64,000 nt of DNA from Streptomyces sp. SA15 (GTDB lineage Bacteria; Actinomycetota; Actinomycetes; Streptomycetales; Streptomycetaceae), in NCBI RefSeq assembly GCF_002291145.1, contig NZ_NTGE01000073.1, forward strand, positions 101,770 through 165,769, in the 5' to 3' direction. A model generated the notes under the pieces. That model was given only the letters and a program-made list of their open reading frames with translations. It was not told the DNA's origin and searched no databases. Positions 8,341-17,112 of this stretch are shown piece by piece. How positions within the stretch are numbered: position 1 is the first letter of the stretch; every line of letters starts with the position of its first letter. The position numbers were made by a program, and so were the translations under genes.

Positions 8341-9023
8341 GGCAGACGCCAGTCCACCGGCTGTCCGCCCTGCCTGACCAGCAGGTCGTTGGCCCGGCTG
8401 AAGGGACGGGAACCGAAGAAGCCACGGTCGGCCGACATCGGGGAGGGATGCGCGGACTCCACCGACGGCAGGTCGCCCAGCAGCGGGCGGAGGTTGCGGG
8501 CGTCGCGGCCCCACAGGATCGACACCAGCGGCTTGCCGCGCCCCGCCAGGGCACGTATCGCCTGCTCGGTGACCTCCTCCCAGCCCTTGCCGCGGTGCGC
8601 CCCCGGACTGCGCGGTGCCGTGGTGAGCGCCCTGTTGAGCAGCAGCACGCCCTGCTGGGTCCATGGCGTCAGGTCACCGTTGGACGGCCGCGCCAGCCCC
8701 AGGTCGGTGTCGAGCTCGCGGAAGATGTTGATCAGGCTGCCCGGCAGCGGACGTACGTCGGGCGCGACCGAGAACGACAGGCCCACAGCGTGCCCCGGCG
8801 TCGGGTACGGGTCCTGTCCGACGATCAGGACCCGTACATCGTCGAAGGGTTGCTGGAAGGCCCGCAGGACATTCGGTCCGGCCGGGAGATAGGTGCGTCC
8901 CGCGGCGATCTCCGCGCGCAGGAAGTCGCCCATCTCGGCGATCCGCCCGGCGACGGGTTCCAGGGCGTTCGCCCAGCCCGGTTCGACGATTTCATGCAAG
9001 GGTCGTGGAGCCACGGGCGTCAC
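8337..9023 (-). CDS. ung: Uracil-DNA glycosylase, family 1
   Basis: The 228-residue product carries the two diagnostic motifs of family 1 Ung. The water-activating motif is [19 protein letters not shown], with the catalytic Asp of GQDPY, and the DNA-intercalation loop is [17 protein letters not shown]. The enzyme removes uracil from DNA as the first step of base-excision repair. The GTG start at 9023 gives [18 protein letters not shown], the normal N-terminus in Streptomyces. It is the first gene of a coupled pair with the kinase at 7348-8340. Confidence 0.95.
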   Translation of the reverse strand: MTPVAPRPLHEIVEPGWANALEPVAGRIAEMGDFLRAEIAAGRTYLPAGPNVLRAFQQPFDDVRVLIVGQDPYPTPGHAVGLSFSVAPDVRPLPGSLINIFRELDTDLGLARPSNGDLTPWTQQGVLLLNRALTTAPRSPGAHRGKGWEEVTEQAIRALAGRGKPLVSILWGRDARNLRPLLGDLPSVESAHPSPMSADRGFFGSRPFSRANDLLVRQGGQPVDWRLP

Positions 9024-9108
9024 CCTACTGCCGTACGGGCGGCGGAGATCAACCGGTGGCCAAGGCCGGTCCGTAACCCTGTCGGCGTCGGCCGCGCTCG
9101 CCTCCGGG

Positions 9109-10194
9109 TCATCCGACCACCGCGGCCCGCACACACAGCACGTCCGGCAGATGCGACGCCAACTGCCGCCAGCTGTCGCCGTCGTCGGCCGAAGCGAACA
9201 CCTCGCCGTTGCGGTTGCCGAAGTACACGCCCGCCGGGTCCGTGTCGTCCGTGCACATCGCGTCCCGCAGCACCGTGCCGTAGTGGTCCTCCTGCGGCAG
9301 GCCCGCCGTGAGCGGCTCCCAGGTCTTGCCCGCGTCCGCCGTGCGGAAGACCCGACAGCGCCGGTCGGCGGGGACCCGGTCCGCGTCGGCGTTGATCGGG
9401 AACACGTACGCCGTGTCACCCCGGTGGGGGTGGGCGGCCACCGCGAAGCCGAACGTGGAGGGCAGGCCCTCGCCGATGTCCGTCCAGTGCGCGCCGGCGT
9501 CGTCGCTGCGGTACACCCCCCAGTGGTTCTGCAGGTACAGCCGGTCCGGCGTCGCCGCGTCCTGCGCGATCTTGTGCACGCACTGGCCGAACTCCGGGTT
9601 CGGGTCCGGCAGGAAGACCGCGGAGACACCGGAGTTGGACGGCTCCCAGCTCGCGCCGCCGTCCTTGGTGCGGAACACCCCGGCCGTCGACACCGCCACC
9701 GTCACCGCGCGCGGATCCCGCTTGTCGGTGATCACGGTGTGCAGGCCCTCACCGCCGCCGCCCGGCACCCACTGCGACCGCGTGGGGTGCTCCCACAGGG
9801 GCCGGACGAGCTCGAAGCTCTCGCCGCGGTCCTCGGAGCGGTACAGCGCGGCCGGTTCCGTGCCCGCGTACACCACGTCCGGCTCCGCGGCCGCCGGATG
9901 CAGCTGCCAGACCCGCTCCAGCGACGCGTTCGTGTCCTTGGGGAACTTCACGGCGGGCTGTGCCGGTTCGGTCCAGGTCCGGCCCAGATCGTCGGAGTGG
10001 AACACCGAGGGGCCCCAGTGCGCGCTGTCCCCGCCGGCCAGCAGCCGTGGGCTGTCGCCCCGGGTGTCGATGGCGACCGAGTACACGGCCTGTGCGTTGA
10101 AGTAGGGGCTCTCGTCGAACTCCCAGGCGCTGCCCTTTCTGCGCCCGATGAACAGGCCTTTGCGTGTGCCCACGGCGAGCAGTACTTCGGTCAT
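9109..10194 (-). CDS. Exo-alpha-sialidase-like / BNR-repeat beta-propeller protein
   Basis: The 361-residue protein contains at least five Asp-box motifs of the S/T-x-D-x-G-x-x-W kind: DDLGRTW, DGGASW, DDAGAHW, DAGKTW and DDGDSW. This marks a sialidase/VPS10-type beta-propeller. [19 protein letters not shown] is typical of the cytoplasmic bacterial group annotated as sialidase-like or WD40/YVTN; the sialidase catalytic residues are not evident and no signal peptide is present. The ATG at 10194 has GGAGGTG 7 nt upstream. No precise function can be assigned. Confidence 0.8.
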   Translation of the reverse strand: MTEVLLAVGTRKGLFIGRRKGSAWEFDESPYFNAQAVYSVAIDTRGDSPRLLAGGDSAHWGPSVFHSDDLGRTWTEPAQPAVKFPKDTNASLERVWQLHPAAAEPDVVYAGTEPAALYRSEDRGESFELVRPLWEHPTRSQWVPGGGGEGLHTVITDKRDPRAVTVAVSTAGVFRTKDGGASWEPSNSGVSAVFLPDPNPEFGQCVHKIAQDAATPDRLYLQNHWGVYRSDDAGAHWTDIGEGLPSTFGFAVAAHPHRGDTAYVFPINADADRVPADRRCRVFRTADAGKTWEPLTAGLPQEDHYGTVLRDAMCTDDTDPAGVYFGNRNGEVFASADDGDSWRQLASHLPDVLCVRAAVVG

Positions 10195-10467
10195 GCCGAT
10201 CACCTCCGCGACGTCTTCGTCTCAGACACCGGTCAGTCTGCACCCCACCACTGACACTCACCCCCGCAAAGAGCTTCGCCGCAGGTCAGAGCGGCGATGG
10301 CGGCCGGGCCGCGGGGAATCGCGGGCCGCGTTCGGGAAGATGCCCCGCACGGGCGAGGAGGGCATGGGAGCGCCTGAGCCGGAAACCCGGCGTGAGCATC
10401 CAGGACACGTCTGACGTATGGGAGGGCGGTCCGGCATGTTCGTGTGCTCGTGAGGAGGATGCCTTCG

Positions 10468-11052
10468 ATGGCGTTCCGTGGTCGGAAGGTGTGGCTGTGG
10501 CGCTGGCGGCGCAATCCACTCAAGCGTCGGGCCGACTGGGTGGAGGGCTGGGTCGTGCTCGGCGCCTGGGTGGTCACCGTCCTCGCCGGGGTGCTCGCCG
10601 GTCTGGCGGTCGCCCGGTCCGTCGAGCACGATCTGGCGCGGGAGCGCGCCGAGTGGCGACCGGTCGTGGCGCACCTCACCGAGCCCGCACCCGGAACGGC
10701 CACCACGCAGTCCGGCAGGTCCAGCGGCGATCGGGTGTGGGCCGAGGTGCGCTGGACCGTGGCGGACGGTTCCGCACACACGGGCCAGGCCCGGGTCCGC
10801 CCGGGCAGCGCCCTCGGGGCTCCGGTCACGGTGTGGACGGACCGGGAGGGCCGGCTGGTGACGAAGCCCGCCACCGTGACCCAGGCCAGGGTGCGGGCCG
10901 CCATGATCGGCAGCCTGATCGGGGTGACCGCCGGGTCCGTGCCCTTCGTCGGCGGCCGTGCGCTGCGCGGCCGCCTGGAGCGCCGCCGCCTGGACCAGTG
11001 GGACGCCGAGTGGGCGCGGTTCGGTCCGCTGTGGAGGCGTACGGCGGGCTGA
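10468..11052 (+). CDS. Rv1733c-like membrane protein
   Basis: The 194-residue protein has a basic N-terminus (WLWRWRRNPLKRRAD), one membrane helix at about 35-55, a soluble domain at about 65-140, and a second hydrophobic helix near 147-165. This two-helix layout with the RRNPLKR start is that of the actinobacterial Rv1733c-like family, of unknown function. ATG 10468 is chosen because GAGGAGG (10452-10458) is ideally spaced for it and too close to the ATG at 10459. A hairpin follows the stop. Confidence 0.72.
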   Translation: MAFRGRKVWLWRWRRNPLKRRADWVEGWVVLGAWVVTVLAGVLAGLAVARSVEHDLARERAEWRPVVAHLTEPAPGTATTQSGRSSGDRVWAEVRWTVADGSAHTGQARVRPGSALGAPVTVWTDREGRLVTKPATVTQARVRAAMIGSLIGVTAGSVPFVGGRALRGRLERRRLDQWDAEWARFGPLWRRTAG

Positions 11053-11085
11053 GAGCCTGTGTGGGATGTGACGGACACAGGCTCT
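11052..11085 (+). terminator. Hairpin after the Rv1733c-like gene
   Basis: AGAGCCTGTGT (11052-11062) and ACACAGGCTCT (11075-11085) pair perfectly over 11 bp with a 12-nt loop. The stem sequence is the same as the one at 6178-6198, and both start at a TGA stop. Confidence 0.6.
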
Positions 11086-11205
11086 GAGCGTGGGCCGACG
11101 GCGGGGACCGGCGCCGAGGACGGCCCCGGCCGTACGAATTCGCGTGCGGGAAGCGGGAAACCGAACGCAGGCGAGTGTCGAGTCGAGGCCCCCGCGCGCG
11201 GCGAA

Positions 11206-12849
11206 TCAGCTCCCGTCGGGCAACGCGCGCGCCAGGATCGCGTCCAGGTCGGCGGCGTCGGGAAGCGTGCCGAAGGCGTGCCCCCAGTCGCCCCCGAGCC
11301 GACTCGCGCAGAAGGCGTCGGCGACGGCGGGCGGGGCGTGCCGGACCAGGAGCGAGGCCTGCAACGTCAGGGCCATCAGCTCCACCAGCCGCCGCGCACC
11401 GATCTCGGACGTCTCGGCCAACTGCCCCTTGAGACGGGCCACCGCGGCGTCCAGTCGGGCGTCCGCGCTCCGCGCCGAAGCGAGTTCGTCGAAGAGGGCC
11501 TGAGCGGCACCGGACTCACGCCGCAACGCCCGCAGCACATCGAGCGCGTTGACGTTTCCCGATCCCTCCCAGATCGACAGCAGGGGAGCCTCGCGGTAAT
11601 GCCGGGGCATCCCCGACTCCTCGACATAGCCGTTGCCGCCGAGACACTCCAGGGCCTCGGCGGTGAAGGCCGGGCCCCGCTTGGTGACCCAGTACTTGCC
11701 CACGGCGGTCGCGATCCGGCGGAAGGCGGCCTCACCGGTGTCCCCGCGCACCGCACGGTCGGCCGCGCCGGCCAGCCGCAGGGTGAGCGTCGTCGCGGCC
11801 TCGGACTCCAGCGCCAGATCGGCCAGCACGTTGCGCATCAGGGGCTGGTCCAGCAGTCGCGCCCCGAACGCGCTGCGGTGGCGTACGTGGTGCCCCGCCT
11901 CGACGAGCGTCTTGCGCATCAGGGTGGCCGACATCATCACGCAGTCCAGCCGGGTGCAGTTGACCATCTCGATGATCGTCTTGATGCCCTGTCCCTCGGG
12001 GCCGACCAGCCAGGCGACCGTTCCGTCGAACTCGGGCTCGGAGGAGGCGTTGGACCGGTTGCCCAGCTTGTCCTTCAGCCGCTGGATGCGGAAGGTGTTG
12101 CGGCTGCCGTCGGGCAGTACACGCGGCACCAGGAAGCAGGACAGGCCGCCCGGAGCCTGCGCCAGCACGAGGAACACGTCGCACATCGGCGCCGAGGTGA
12201 ACCACTTGTGCCCGCGCAGCGTGTACACGCCGGACTCGGCGGTGGGCGTGGCCGTCGTGGTGTTCGTCCGGACGTCGGAGCCGCCCTGCTTCTCCGTCAT
12301 CCCCATGCCCGCCAGCAGGCCGCGCTTCTCGGTCGGCACCTTGAGGCCCGGTTCGTACTCACGGCTGGTCAGCAGGGGTTCGTAGATCTTGGAGAGTTCC
12401 GGCTGCCTGCGCAGCGGGGGGATCGCGGCGTACGTCATCGACGTCGGACAGCCATGGCCGGCCTCGGTGTGCCCCCACACCAGTCCACCTGCGGTACGGG
12501 CGACATGGGCGCCCGCCCGGTCCTCCGCCCAGGGCGTGCCGGCCAGCCCCTCGGCGACCGCGGCCCGCATCAGGTGATGCCAGCTCGGGTGGAAGTCGAT
12601 CTCGTCCACGCGGTTGCCGTACCGGTCGTGCGTGCGCAGCTCCGGTTCGTGGCGGTTGGCCAGATCGGCCCACTCCTGCGCCTCGGCGCTGCCGGCCCTC
12701 AGTCCGAGACGCCGGATGCCCTCCTCGGCCCACCCCGCACCTTCCCGGCGCAGCCCTTCGAGCAGAGCCGTGTCCGCGGACGCGTCGTACGGGGCCAGGG
12801 GAGGGGGCTGGTTGGTGACGGCGTGGGTGGCGGAGCCCTCGTATTCCAT
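11206..12849 (-). CDS. Acyl-CoA dehydrogenase family protein, AidB-like
   Basis: The 547-residue protein is an acyl-CoA dehydrogenase of the long AidB subgroup. GMGMTEKQGGSDVRTNTTTA is the AidB/FAD-binding signature, RGHKWFTSAPMCDVFLVLAQ follows in the middle beta domain, and CLGGNGYVEESGMPRHYREA is near the C-terminal helical domain. AidB proteins bind FAD and DNA in the alkylation response, and relatives act on short branched acyl-CoAs, so the substrate is open. It is divergent from a PaaX-type regulator, with a 7-bp inverted repeat in the 69-bp gap. Confidence 0.88.
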   Translation of the reverse strand: MEYEGSATHAVTNQPPPLAPYDASADTALLEGLRREGAGWAEEGIRRLGLRAGSAEAQEWADLANRHEPELRTHDRYGNRVDEIDFHPSWHHLMRAAVAEGLAGTPWAEDRAGAHVARTAGGLVWGHTEAGHGCPTSMTYAAIPPLRRQPELSKIYEPLLTSREYEPGLKVPTEKRGLLAGMGMTEKQGGSDVRTNTTTATPTAESGVYTLRGHKWFTSAPMCDVFLVLAQAPGGLSCFLVPRVLPDGSRNTFRIQRLKDKLGNRSNASSEPEFDGTVAWLVGPEGQGIKTIIEMVNCTRLDCVMMSATLMRKTLVEAGHHVRHRSAFGARLLDQPLMRNVLADLALESEAATTLTLRLAGAADRAVRGDTGEAAFRRIATAVGKYWVTKRGPAFTAEALECLGGNGYVEESGMPRHYREAPLLSIWEGSGNVNALDVLRALRRESGAAQALFDELASARSADARLDAAVARLKGQLAETSEIGARRLVELMALTLQASLLVRHAPPAVADAFCASRLGGDWGHAFGTLPDAADLDAILARALPDGS

Positions 12850-12857
12850 ACGAACAG

Positions 12858-12895
12858 TGTTGCACTATCTCTTCGGTCGCAGCAATCATGCAACA
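12858..12895. promoter_or_regulatory. Inverted repeat between the AidB-like and PaaX genes
   Basis: TGTTGCA (12858-12864) and TGCAACA (12889-12895) are perfect inverted copies 24 bp apart in the 69-bp divergent promoter region. They are a candidate operator for the PaaX-type protein encoded next to them. Binding is inferred. Confidence 0.45.
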
Positions 12896-12918
12896 TGCGT
12901 CCCGTACAGTACGGCCCC

Positions 12919-13677
12919 ATGCGGATCAACGTTTCGGCGCAGTCCGCCGAGCTGGAGCTGCGTCCGCTGTCCGCGCGGTCGGTCGTGCTGAGCCTGCTGC
13001 TGGGTGTGCATCCCCCGGAGCTGACGGCGAAGGACCTCGTGCGGGCCGTGGAGCCCTTCGACGTCGGCGGCTCCACCCTGCGGGCGGCGCTCAGCCGGAT
13101 GACGGCCGCGGGGGACCTGCGGCGCACCGACACCGGCTACCGGCTGAGCGACCGGCTGCTGGAGCGCCAGCGCCGTCAGGACGACGCCGTAGAGCCGCAC
13201 GCGCGCGCGTGGGACGGCGACTGGGAGATGGTCGTGATCACCGCGACGGGCCGCGGCCCCGCCGAGCGCGCCGACCTGCGGGCGCGACTGGCCGGTCTCA
13301 GACTCGCCGAACTGCGCGAGGGCGTCTGGCTGCGGCCCGCCAACCTGCGCCGGCCGCTGCCCGAGGACCTCGACCGGGTGGCCCGGCACTTCACGGCCCG
13401 GCCCGACACGCCCGCCCGCGAACTGGCGGCGAACCTGTGGCCGCTCGACACCTGGGCGGCCACCGCCCGGGCGCTGCTCGCCCATGTCGCCCGCACGGAC
13501 CGGCCCGCCGACCGCCTCACCGCCTTCGCGGCCCTCGTACGCCACCTGCTCGCCGACCCCGTCCTGCCGCCCGAACTCCTCCCCGCCGACTGGCCGGGAG
13601 CTGACCTGCGCGCCGCGTACGCGGACTACCGGCGCGAGATCACCGCGGCGGAGTGGGCGCGCGGACACCGGACATGA
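12919..13677 (+). CDS. PaaX family transcriptional regulator
   Basis: The 252-residue protein matches the PaaX family: an N-terminal winged helix (LSLLLGVHPPELTAKDLVRAVEPF then LRAALSRMTAAGDLRRT, about residues 22-75), a central domain (WEMVVITATGR) and a C-terminal helical region (WPLDTWAATARALLAH). PaaX proteins repress aromatic acid catabolism genes and respond to aryl-CoA thioesters. Its divergent partner encodes an AidB-like acyl-CoA dehydrogenase, its most likely target. The ATG at 12919 is chosen; the open frame extends far upstream but only as antisense shadow. Confidence 0.85.
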   Translation: MRINVSAQSAELELRPLSARSVVLSLLLGVHPPELTAKDLVRAVEPFDVGGSTLRAALSRMTAAGDLRRTDTGYRLSDRLLERQRRQDDAVEPHARAWDGDWEMVVITATGRGPAERADLRARLAGLRLAELREGVWLRPANLRRPLPEDLDRVARHFTARPDTPARELAANLWPLDTWAATARALLAHVARTDRPADRLTAFAALVRHLLADPVLPPELLPADWPGADLRAAYADYRREITAAEWARGHRT

Positions 13678-13680
13678 CGG

Positions 13681-13725
13681 GGCGGCCGTACGAAGCGCCG
13701 TGCGGGGACGCTTCGTACGGCCGCC
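13681..13725. terminator. Bidirectional terminator
   Basis: GGCGGCCGTACGAAGCG (13681-13697) and CGCTTCGTACGGCCGCC (13709-13725) form a perfect 17-bp stem with an 11-nt loop, between the convergent PaaX and PL3 genes. Confidence 0.85.
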
Positions 13726-13740
13726 TTCACCGTGGGGGGA

Positions 13741-14535
13741 TTACTTGTAGGTGATGTCCGAGGTCTTGTACAGGCAGTTCGTGCTGTCGGGGCCCGTACC
13801 GACCGCGGTGGTGTTGTTGTACTTCTGGCAGGGGACGACCTTGCGGCCGGCGTCGTTGAGGATCGTGATGCCCCTCAGCGTCGCCACGTCGTTGCGGTTG
13901 ACGTTGATGCCGACGAGCCGCGCGGTGGAGCCCGTTCCGGTCACCTCGATGTTGCTGAGGTTCACCTTGCGCGTGTACTGCGTGGAGCAGTCACCGCAGG
14001 AGCGGTAGAGCGTCTTGAACTCGCTGACGGCGAAGTTGGAGATGTTCACCGTGCCGGGCCCGTTGTGCTGGAAGACCTTGTCGGCGGCCTTCTTGGCGCC
14101 ACCGCCGATCACGTTGTAGGTGGAGCCGCCACGGAAGGTCGCGGCGTCCTCGCCGACGTCCGCCCACCACACGTTCTGCAGGGTGCAGTTGCCCTTGCAG
14201 TGAATGCCGTCGGCGCCGGGTGCGCCGATGATGACGTTCTTGAGCGTCGCGCCGGGCTCGAGCTCGAAGATCGGGTCCTGGCCCTCCTCCTGGCCGTCAC
14301 CGGCCAGCTCCCCGGTGCCGTAGAACTGCTTCATGCCGTAGTCCTTGGTGCCGGACACGGAGATGGTGGAGGAGGTCCCCTGGCTGCCGTTGGGGGTCGG
14401 CCAGGTGGCGGCACTGGCCGGCGTGAGCGCGCCGGATGTCATGATCATGCCAACCGTTAAGCCGAGCGAGGCGAGCCCGCCGATGACCTTTTGCCGCCCG
14501 GAAATCCGGCGGCGGTGCTGCGTCTGTGAAGTCAT
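13741..14535 (-). CDS. Secreted pectate lyase, polysaccharide lyase family 3
   Basis: The 264-residue protein has an export signal (RRRISGRQKVIGG, a hydrophobic stretch, then ASAATWP) and a PL3-type right-handed beta-helix. The signatures are GDGQEEGQDPIFELEPGATL, then IGAPGADGIHCKGNCTLQNV and WWADVGEDAATFRG. PL3 enzymes cleave de-esterified polygalacturonan by calcium-dependent beta-elimination outside the cell. The gene starts 26 bp after the PL1 gene on the same strand, so the two pectate lyases probably form an operon driven from the region near 15750. Confidence 0.92.
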   Translation of the reverse strand: MTSQTQHRRRISGRQKVIGGLASLGLTVGMIMTSGALTPASAATWPTPNGSQGTSSTISVSGTKDYGMKQFYGTGELAGDGQEEGQDPIFELEPGATLKNVIIGAPGADGIHCKGNCTLQNVWWADVGEDAATFRGGSTYNVIGGGAKKAADKVFQHNGPGTVNISNFAVSEFKTLYRSCGDCSTQYTRKVNLSNIEVTGTGSTARLVGINVNRNDVATLRGITILNDAGRKVVPCQKYNNTTAVGTGPDSTNCLYKTSDITYK

Positions 14536-14561
14536 GTCCCGTTTTCCTTCTCCGGTGGGGG

Positions 14562-15539
14562 TCAGAGCTTCCCGGCACCCGCGCCCGACGTCACCGAGGC
14601 GACGACACTGGAGGCGGGCTCTGCCGTGTAGCTGTAGGGCGGATTGGTGAACGTGCCGACCCGCGAGACCTCGGTCGCGGCTCCACCGAGGTCGTTGCCG
14701 CGCAGGTTGGCGTATCCGTCGACGTCACTGCTGCGGTTCGTGGTGACCGCGACCTTCGTCGAACGGAAGACGTTGTTCTCGACGAGCATCTGCGCGCCCA
14801 TGCGGGAGTGCACGGCCGTCTCGGCACCGACGACGTAGTTGTCGTAGAAGTGACCGGTGCCGAAGCGCAGGCTGGGGATGCGCGAGTACACGTTGCTGAA
14901 GTGGTTGTGGTGGTACGTCACCTTCAGGTGCCCGGTGTCCTCGCTCGCGTTGTTGTCGCTGTGGCCCACGAGCGAGCCCTTGAAGTGGTCCTTGAAGGTG
15001 TTCCAGGACACCGTGACGTTGTCCGCGCCGTGGTTGATGTCCAACAGGCCGTCGTAGTAGTCCTTGTCGTGCGTGCGGTCGGCCGAGAAGGAGTTGTGGT
15101 CGATCCACACCTTCGTCGACGCCTCGACGGTGATGCCGTCGGCGGGCGCGACCGGCTTGCTGATGTTCAGATTGCGGATGACTACGTTCGTCACCCTCTT
15201 CAGCCGCAGCCCGCCCCCGGTGAACCCGGACGACGAACCGACGCCCAGGACCGTGGTGTTGGAGCCGATGTCGACCTGACCGCTGAGCGAGATCAGGCCG
15301 TTGACCTTGACGACCTTGGCCGCGTTGCCGGTCACGGCCGTCTTGAACGCGGCCAGCGTCGAGACGGTGACCGCCGAGGCGCCGCCGCCGCCGGTCGTCC
15401 CGGCGCCGAACCCGATCGGCGAGGTCTCGGCCGCCCCGGCCGGCTGGGGAAGGGCCAGGACGACCACCGTCGCCAGAGCGGCCGCACCGGCTGCCAGTGC
15501 GGATCTTTGCGCGTTTCTGCGTGGGGGACGAGTACGCAT
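14562..15539 (-). CDS. Secreted pectate lyase, polysaccharide lyase family 1
   Basis: The 325-residue protein has a Sec signal peptide (MRTRPPRRNAQRSAL.. to PAGAAE) and a PL1/Amb_all beta-helix. Diagnostic stretches are WIDHNSFSADRTHDKDYYDG, ADNVTVSWNTFKDHFKGSLVG and RIPSLRFGTGHFYDNYV, the last carrying the catalytic-region R-I-P-x-x-R. It cleaves polygalacturonate extracellularly. The ATG at 15539 begins the signal peptide, and GAAGGGA lies upstream. It is the first gene of a probable PL1-PL3 operon; an AAGCGCTT palindrome about 210 bp upstream may be a LacI-type operator. Confidence 0.92.
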   Translation of the reverse strand: MRTRPPRRNAQRSALAAGAAALATVVVLALPQPAGAAETSPIGFGAGTTGGGGASAVTVSTLAAFKTAVTGNAAKVVKVNGLISLSGQVDIGSNTTVLGVGSSSGFTGGGLRLKRVTNVVIRNLNISKPVAPADGITVEASTKVWIDHNSFSADRTHDKDYYDGLLDINHGADNVTVSWNTFKDHFKGSLVGHSDNNASEDTGHLKVTYHHNHFSNVYSRIPSLRFGTGHFYDNYVVGAETAVHSRMGAQMLVENNVFRSTKVAVTTNRSSDVDGYANLRGNDLGGAATEVSRVGTFTNPPYSYTAEPASSVVASVTSGAGAGKL

Positions 15540-15749
15540 GCGGGTGCGTCCCTTCAGGGTGCCTGGTGGGTCATGTACGTGAATGTTGTTCGCCATGTTG
15601 TTCGCCGCGCATGTGCAGAGTGACCGAGTCGGAGGCTCCGCCGTAGTCCAGGGAGTGCACTTCCCTTGACTTCTCGGGCTCCAGTGGTCGTCGGCGCCAT
15701 TCGCGAGATGACGGTGACGGGTCACACTGCTGAACGGAACGTAGGGGGC

Positions 15750-15757
15750 AAGCGCTT
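15750..15757. promoter_or_regulatory. AAGCGCTT LacI-type operator core
   Basis: The sequence GCAAGCGCTTTC is centred on a perfect 8-bp palindrome with the CG centre typical of LacI-family operators. It lies on the PL1-proximal side of the divergent region. It is a candidate for control of the pectate lyase operon. Confidence 0.4.
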
Positions 15758-15828
15758 TCTAGTCAACGCCTCGCGCAGAACACATTCGGCCGACCCTGGT
15801 GAGCGGCGCGGCGAATCCTTTCGGAGAG

Positions 15829-15842
15829 TGGGAGCGCTTCCA
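15829..15842. promoter_or_regulatory. CebR-like operator
   Basis: TGGGAGCGCTTCCA matches the Streptomyces CebR box TGGGAGCGCTCCCA at 13 of 14 positions. It sits about 60 bp upstream of the chosen GH62 start. CebR represses cello-oligosaccharide utilization genes, so this predicts induction by cellulose breakdown products. Confidence 0.6.
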
Positions 15843-15901
15843 TGGCGGCCATGTCCATGCCACGATGCTGCGGATGCTTCCCTTCCGAGAGGGGCGAGTC
15901 G

Positions 15902-17017
15902 ATGACGACTCCACGGATGCGTACGTCTCCACGGATGCGTACGTTCATCAGCGGGCTGGTGCCGGCGTTACTCGCCGTGTGCCTGACGGCCCTGTCGCCC
16001 GGACCGGCGGCCGCCGAAGTGGCCCCGCCCGGCCGGGCGGACCCGCTGCCCGGCTCCTTCAGCTGGTCCTCGACCGGCCCGCTGATCAGCCCCAAGCCGG
16101 ACGCCGCACACCCGATCGTCTCCGTGAAGGACCCGACGGTGTTCCGCTACAAGAACCGCTGGCACGTCTACGCCACCACGGCCAACACCGCGGGTGCGTG
16201 GAGCCTGGCGTACACCAGCTTCACGGACTGGTCGCAGGCGTCCGCTGCACCGCAGACCTTCCTGGACAGCAACCCCAACATCGGCAACCGGTAAGCGGCC
16301 GCGCCCCAGGTGTTCTACTTCGCGCCCCAGAAGCTGTGGTACATGGTCTACCAGACCGGTCCGCCGTCCTACTCCACCACCACCGACCCCAGCAAACCGG
16401 GCAGTTGGAGCGCGCCGAAGTACTTCCTCGACAGCGAGCCCCCGATCGTCACGGAGAACAAGGGGCCCGGCAGCTGGCTGGACTTCTGGACGATCTGCGA
16501 CAAGACCGACTGCTACCTGTTCTTCTCCGACGGCAACGGTCACCAGTACCGCTCCCGGACCACGCTCGCCGAGTTCCCGAACGGCTTCCGCGACACCACG
16601 ATCGTGCTGACCGAACCCAACCGGTTCGACCTGTTCGAGGGGAGCAACGTCTACCGCCTCGGCGACAGCGGCAAGTACCTGATGCTCGTCGAGGCGCTCG
16701 CCACCAAGTCGGACTGGCGGCGCTACTTCCGGGCCTGGACGGCCGACAGCCTGGGTGGCACCTGGACACCGTTGGCGGACACCGAGGCGAACGCCTTCAT
16801 CCGCTCCGACAACGTGACCTTCGCGGCCGGGCAGCCCGCCTGGACCACGGACTTCAGCCACGGCGAGATGATCCGCGACGGTGTCGACCAGACCCTCACG
16901 ATCAACCCCTGCCGGCTGAGGTTCCTCTACCAGGGAATGGACCCGTCCTCGAGCGGCGACTACTCACAACTCCCTTGGAAGCTTGGCCTGTTGACCCAGA
17001 CGAACTCCTCCTGCTGA
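15902..17017 (+). pseudogene. GH62 alpha-L-arabinofuranosidase interrupted by an in-frame TAA
   Basis: The frame encodes a signal peptide (ending PAAAEVA) and a GH62 catalytic domain: FSWSSTGPLISPK, VSVKDPTVFRYKNRWHVYATT, PQVFYFAPQKLWYMVYQTG, DGNGHQYRSRT. It is broken by TAA at 16292-16294, and the same frame continues without any shift to 17017. The interrupted site reads NPNIGNR-stop-AAAPQVFYF; GH62 relatives have tyrosine there, so one change (TAC to TAA) explains it. The upstream part is 130 residues and the downstream part 241. GH62 enzymes release arabinose from arabinoxylan. A sequencing error is possible. The signal region contains a 15-bp tandem duplication (PRMRTSPRMRTF). Confidence 0.85.
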
Positions 17018-17023
17018 ACGAAC

Positions 17024-17054
17024 ACGGCTGAATCGAACACTACGGCTGAATCGA
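17024..17054. repeat. Short direct repeat after GH62
   Basis: ACGGCTGAATCGA occurs at 17024-17036 and 17042-17054 (18-bp period) between the GH62 gene and the esterase gene. No function is evident. Confidence 0.5.
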
Positions 17055-17112
17055 CACTGCTGAAGGAACGCCGCACCACGTCCCCGAGCCGCGACCAGAA
17101 AGGGACAAGGAC

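Larger units (their letters stand above)
15540..15901. other. Divergent regulatory region between the PL1 and GH62 genes
   Basis: This 362-bp stretch separates the divergent pectinase and arabinofuranosidase genes. It holds two LacI-type palindromes described separately. It also contains an in-frame ATG cluster at 15842-15860 that could extend the GH62 frame, but the start at 15902 has the better ribosome site. I see no other gene here. Confidence 0.6.

Noticed and set aside
11059..12918. 620-codon upstream extension of the PaaX frame
   Set aside because: It is antisense to the AidB-like gene and of low complexity; the ATG at 12919 gives the normal PaaX length.
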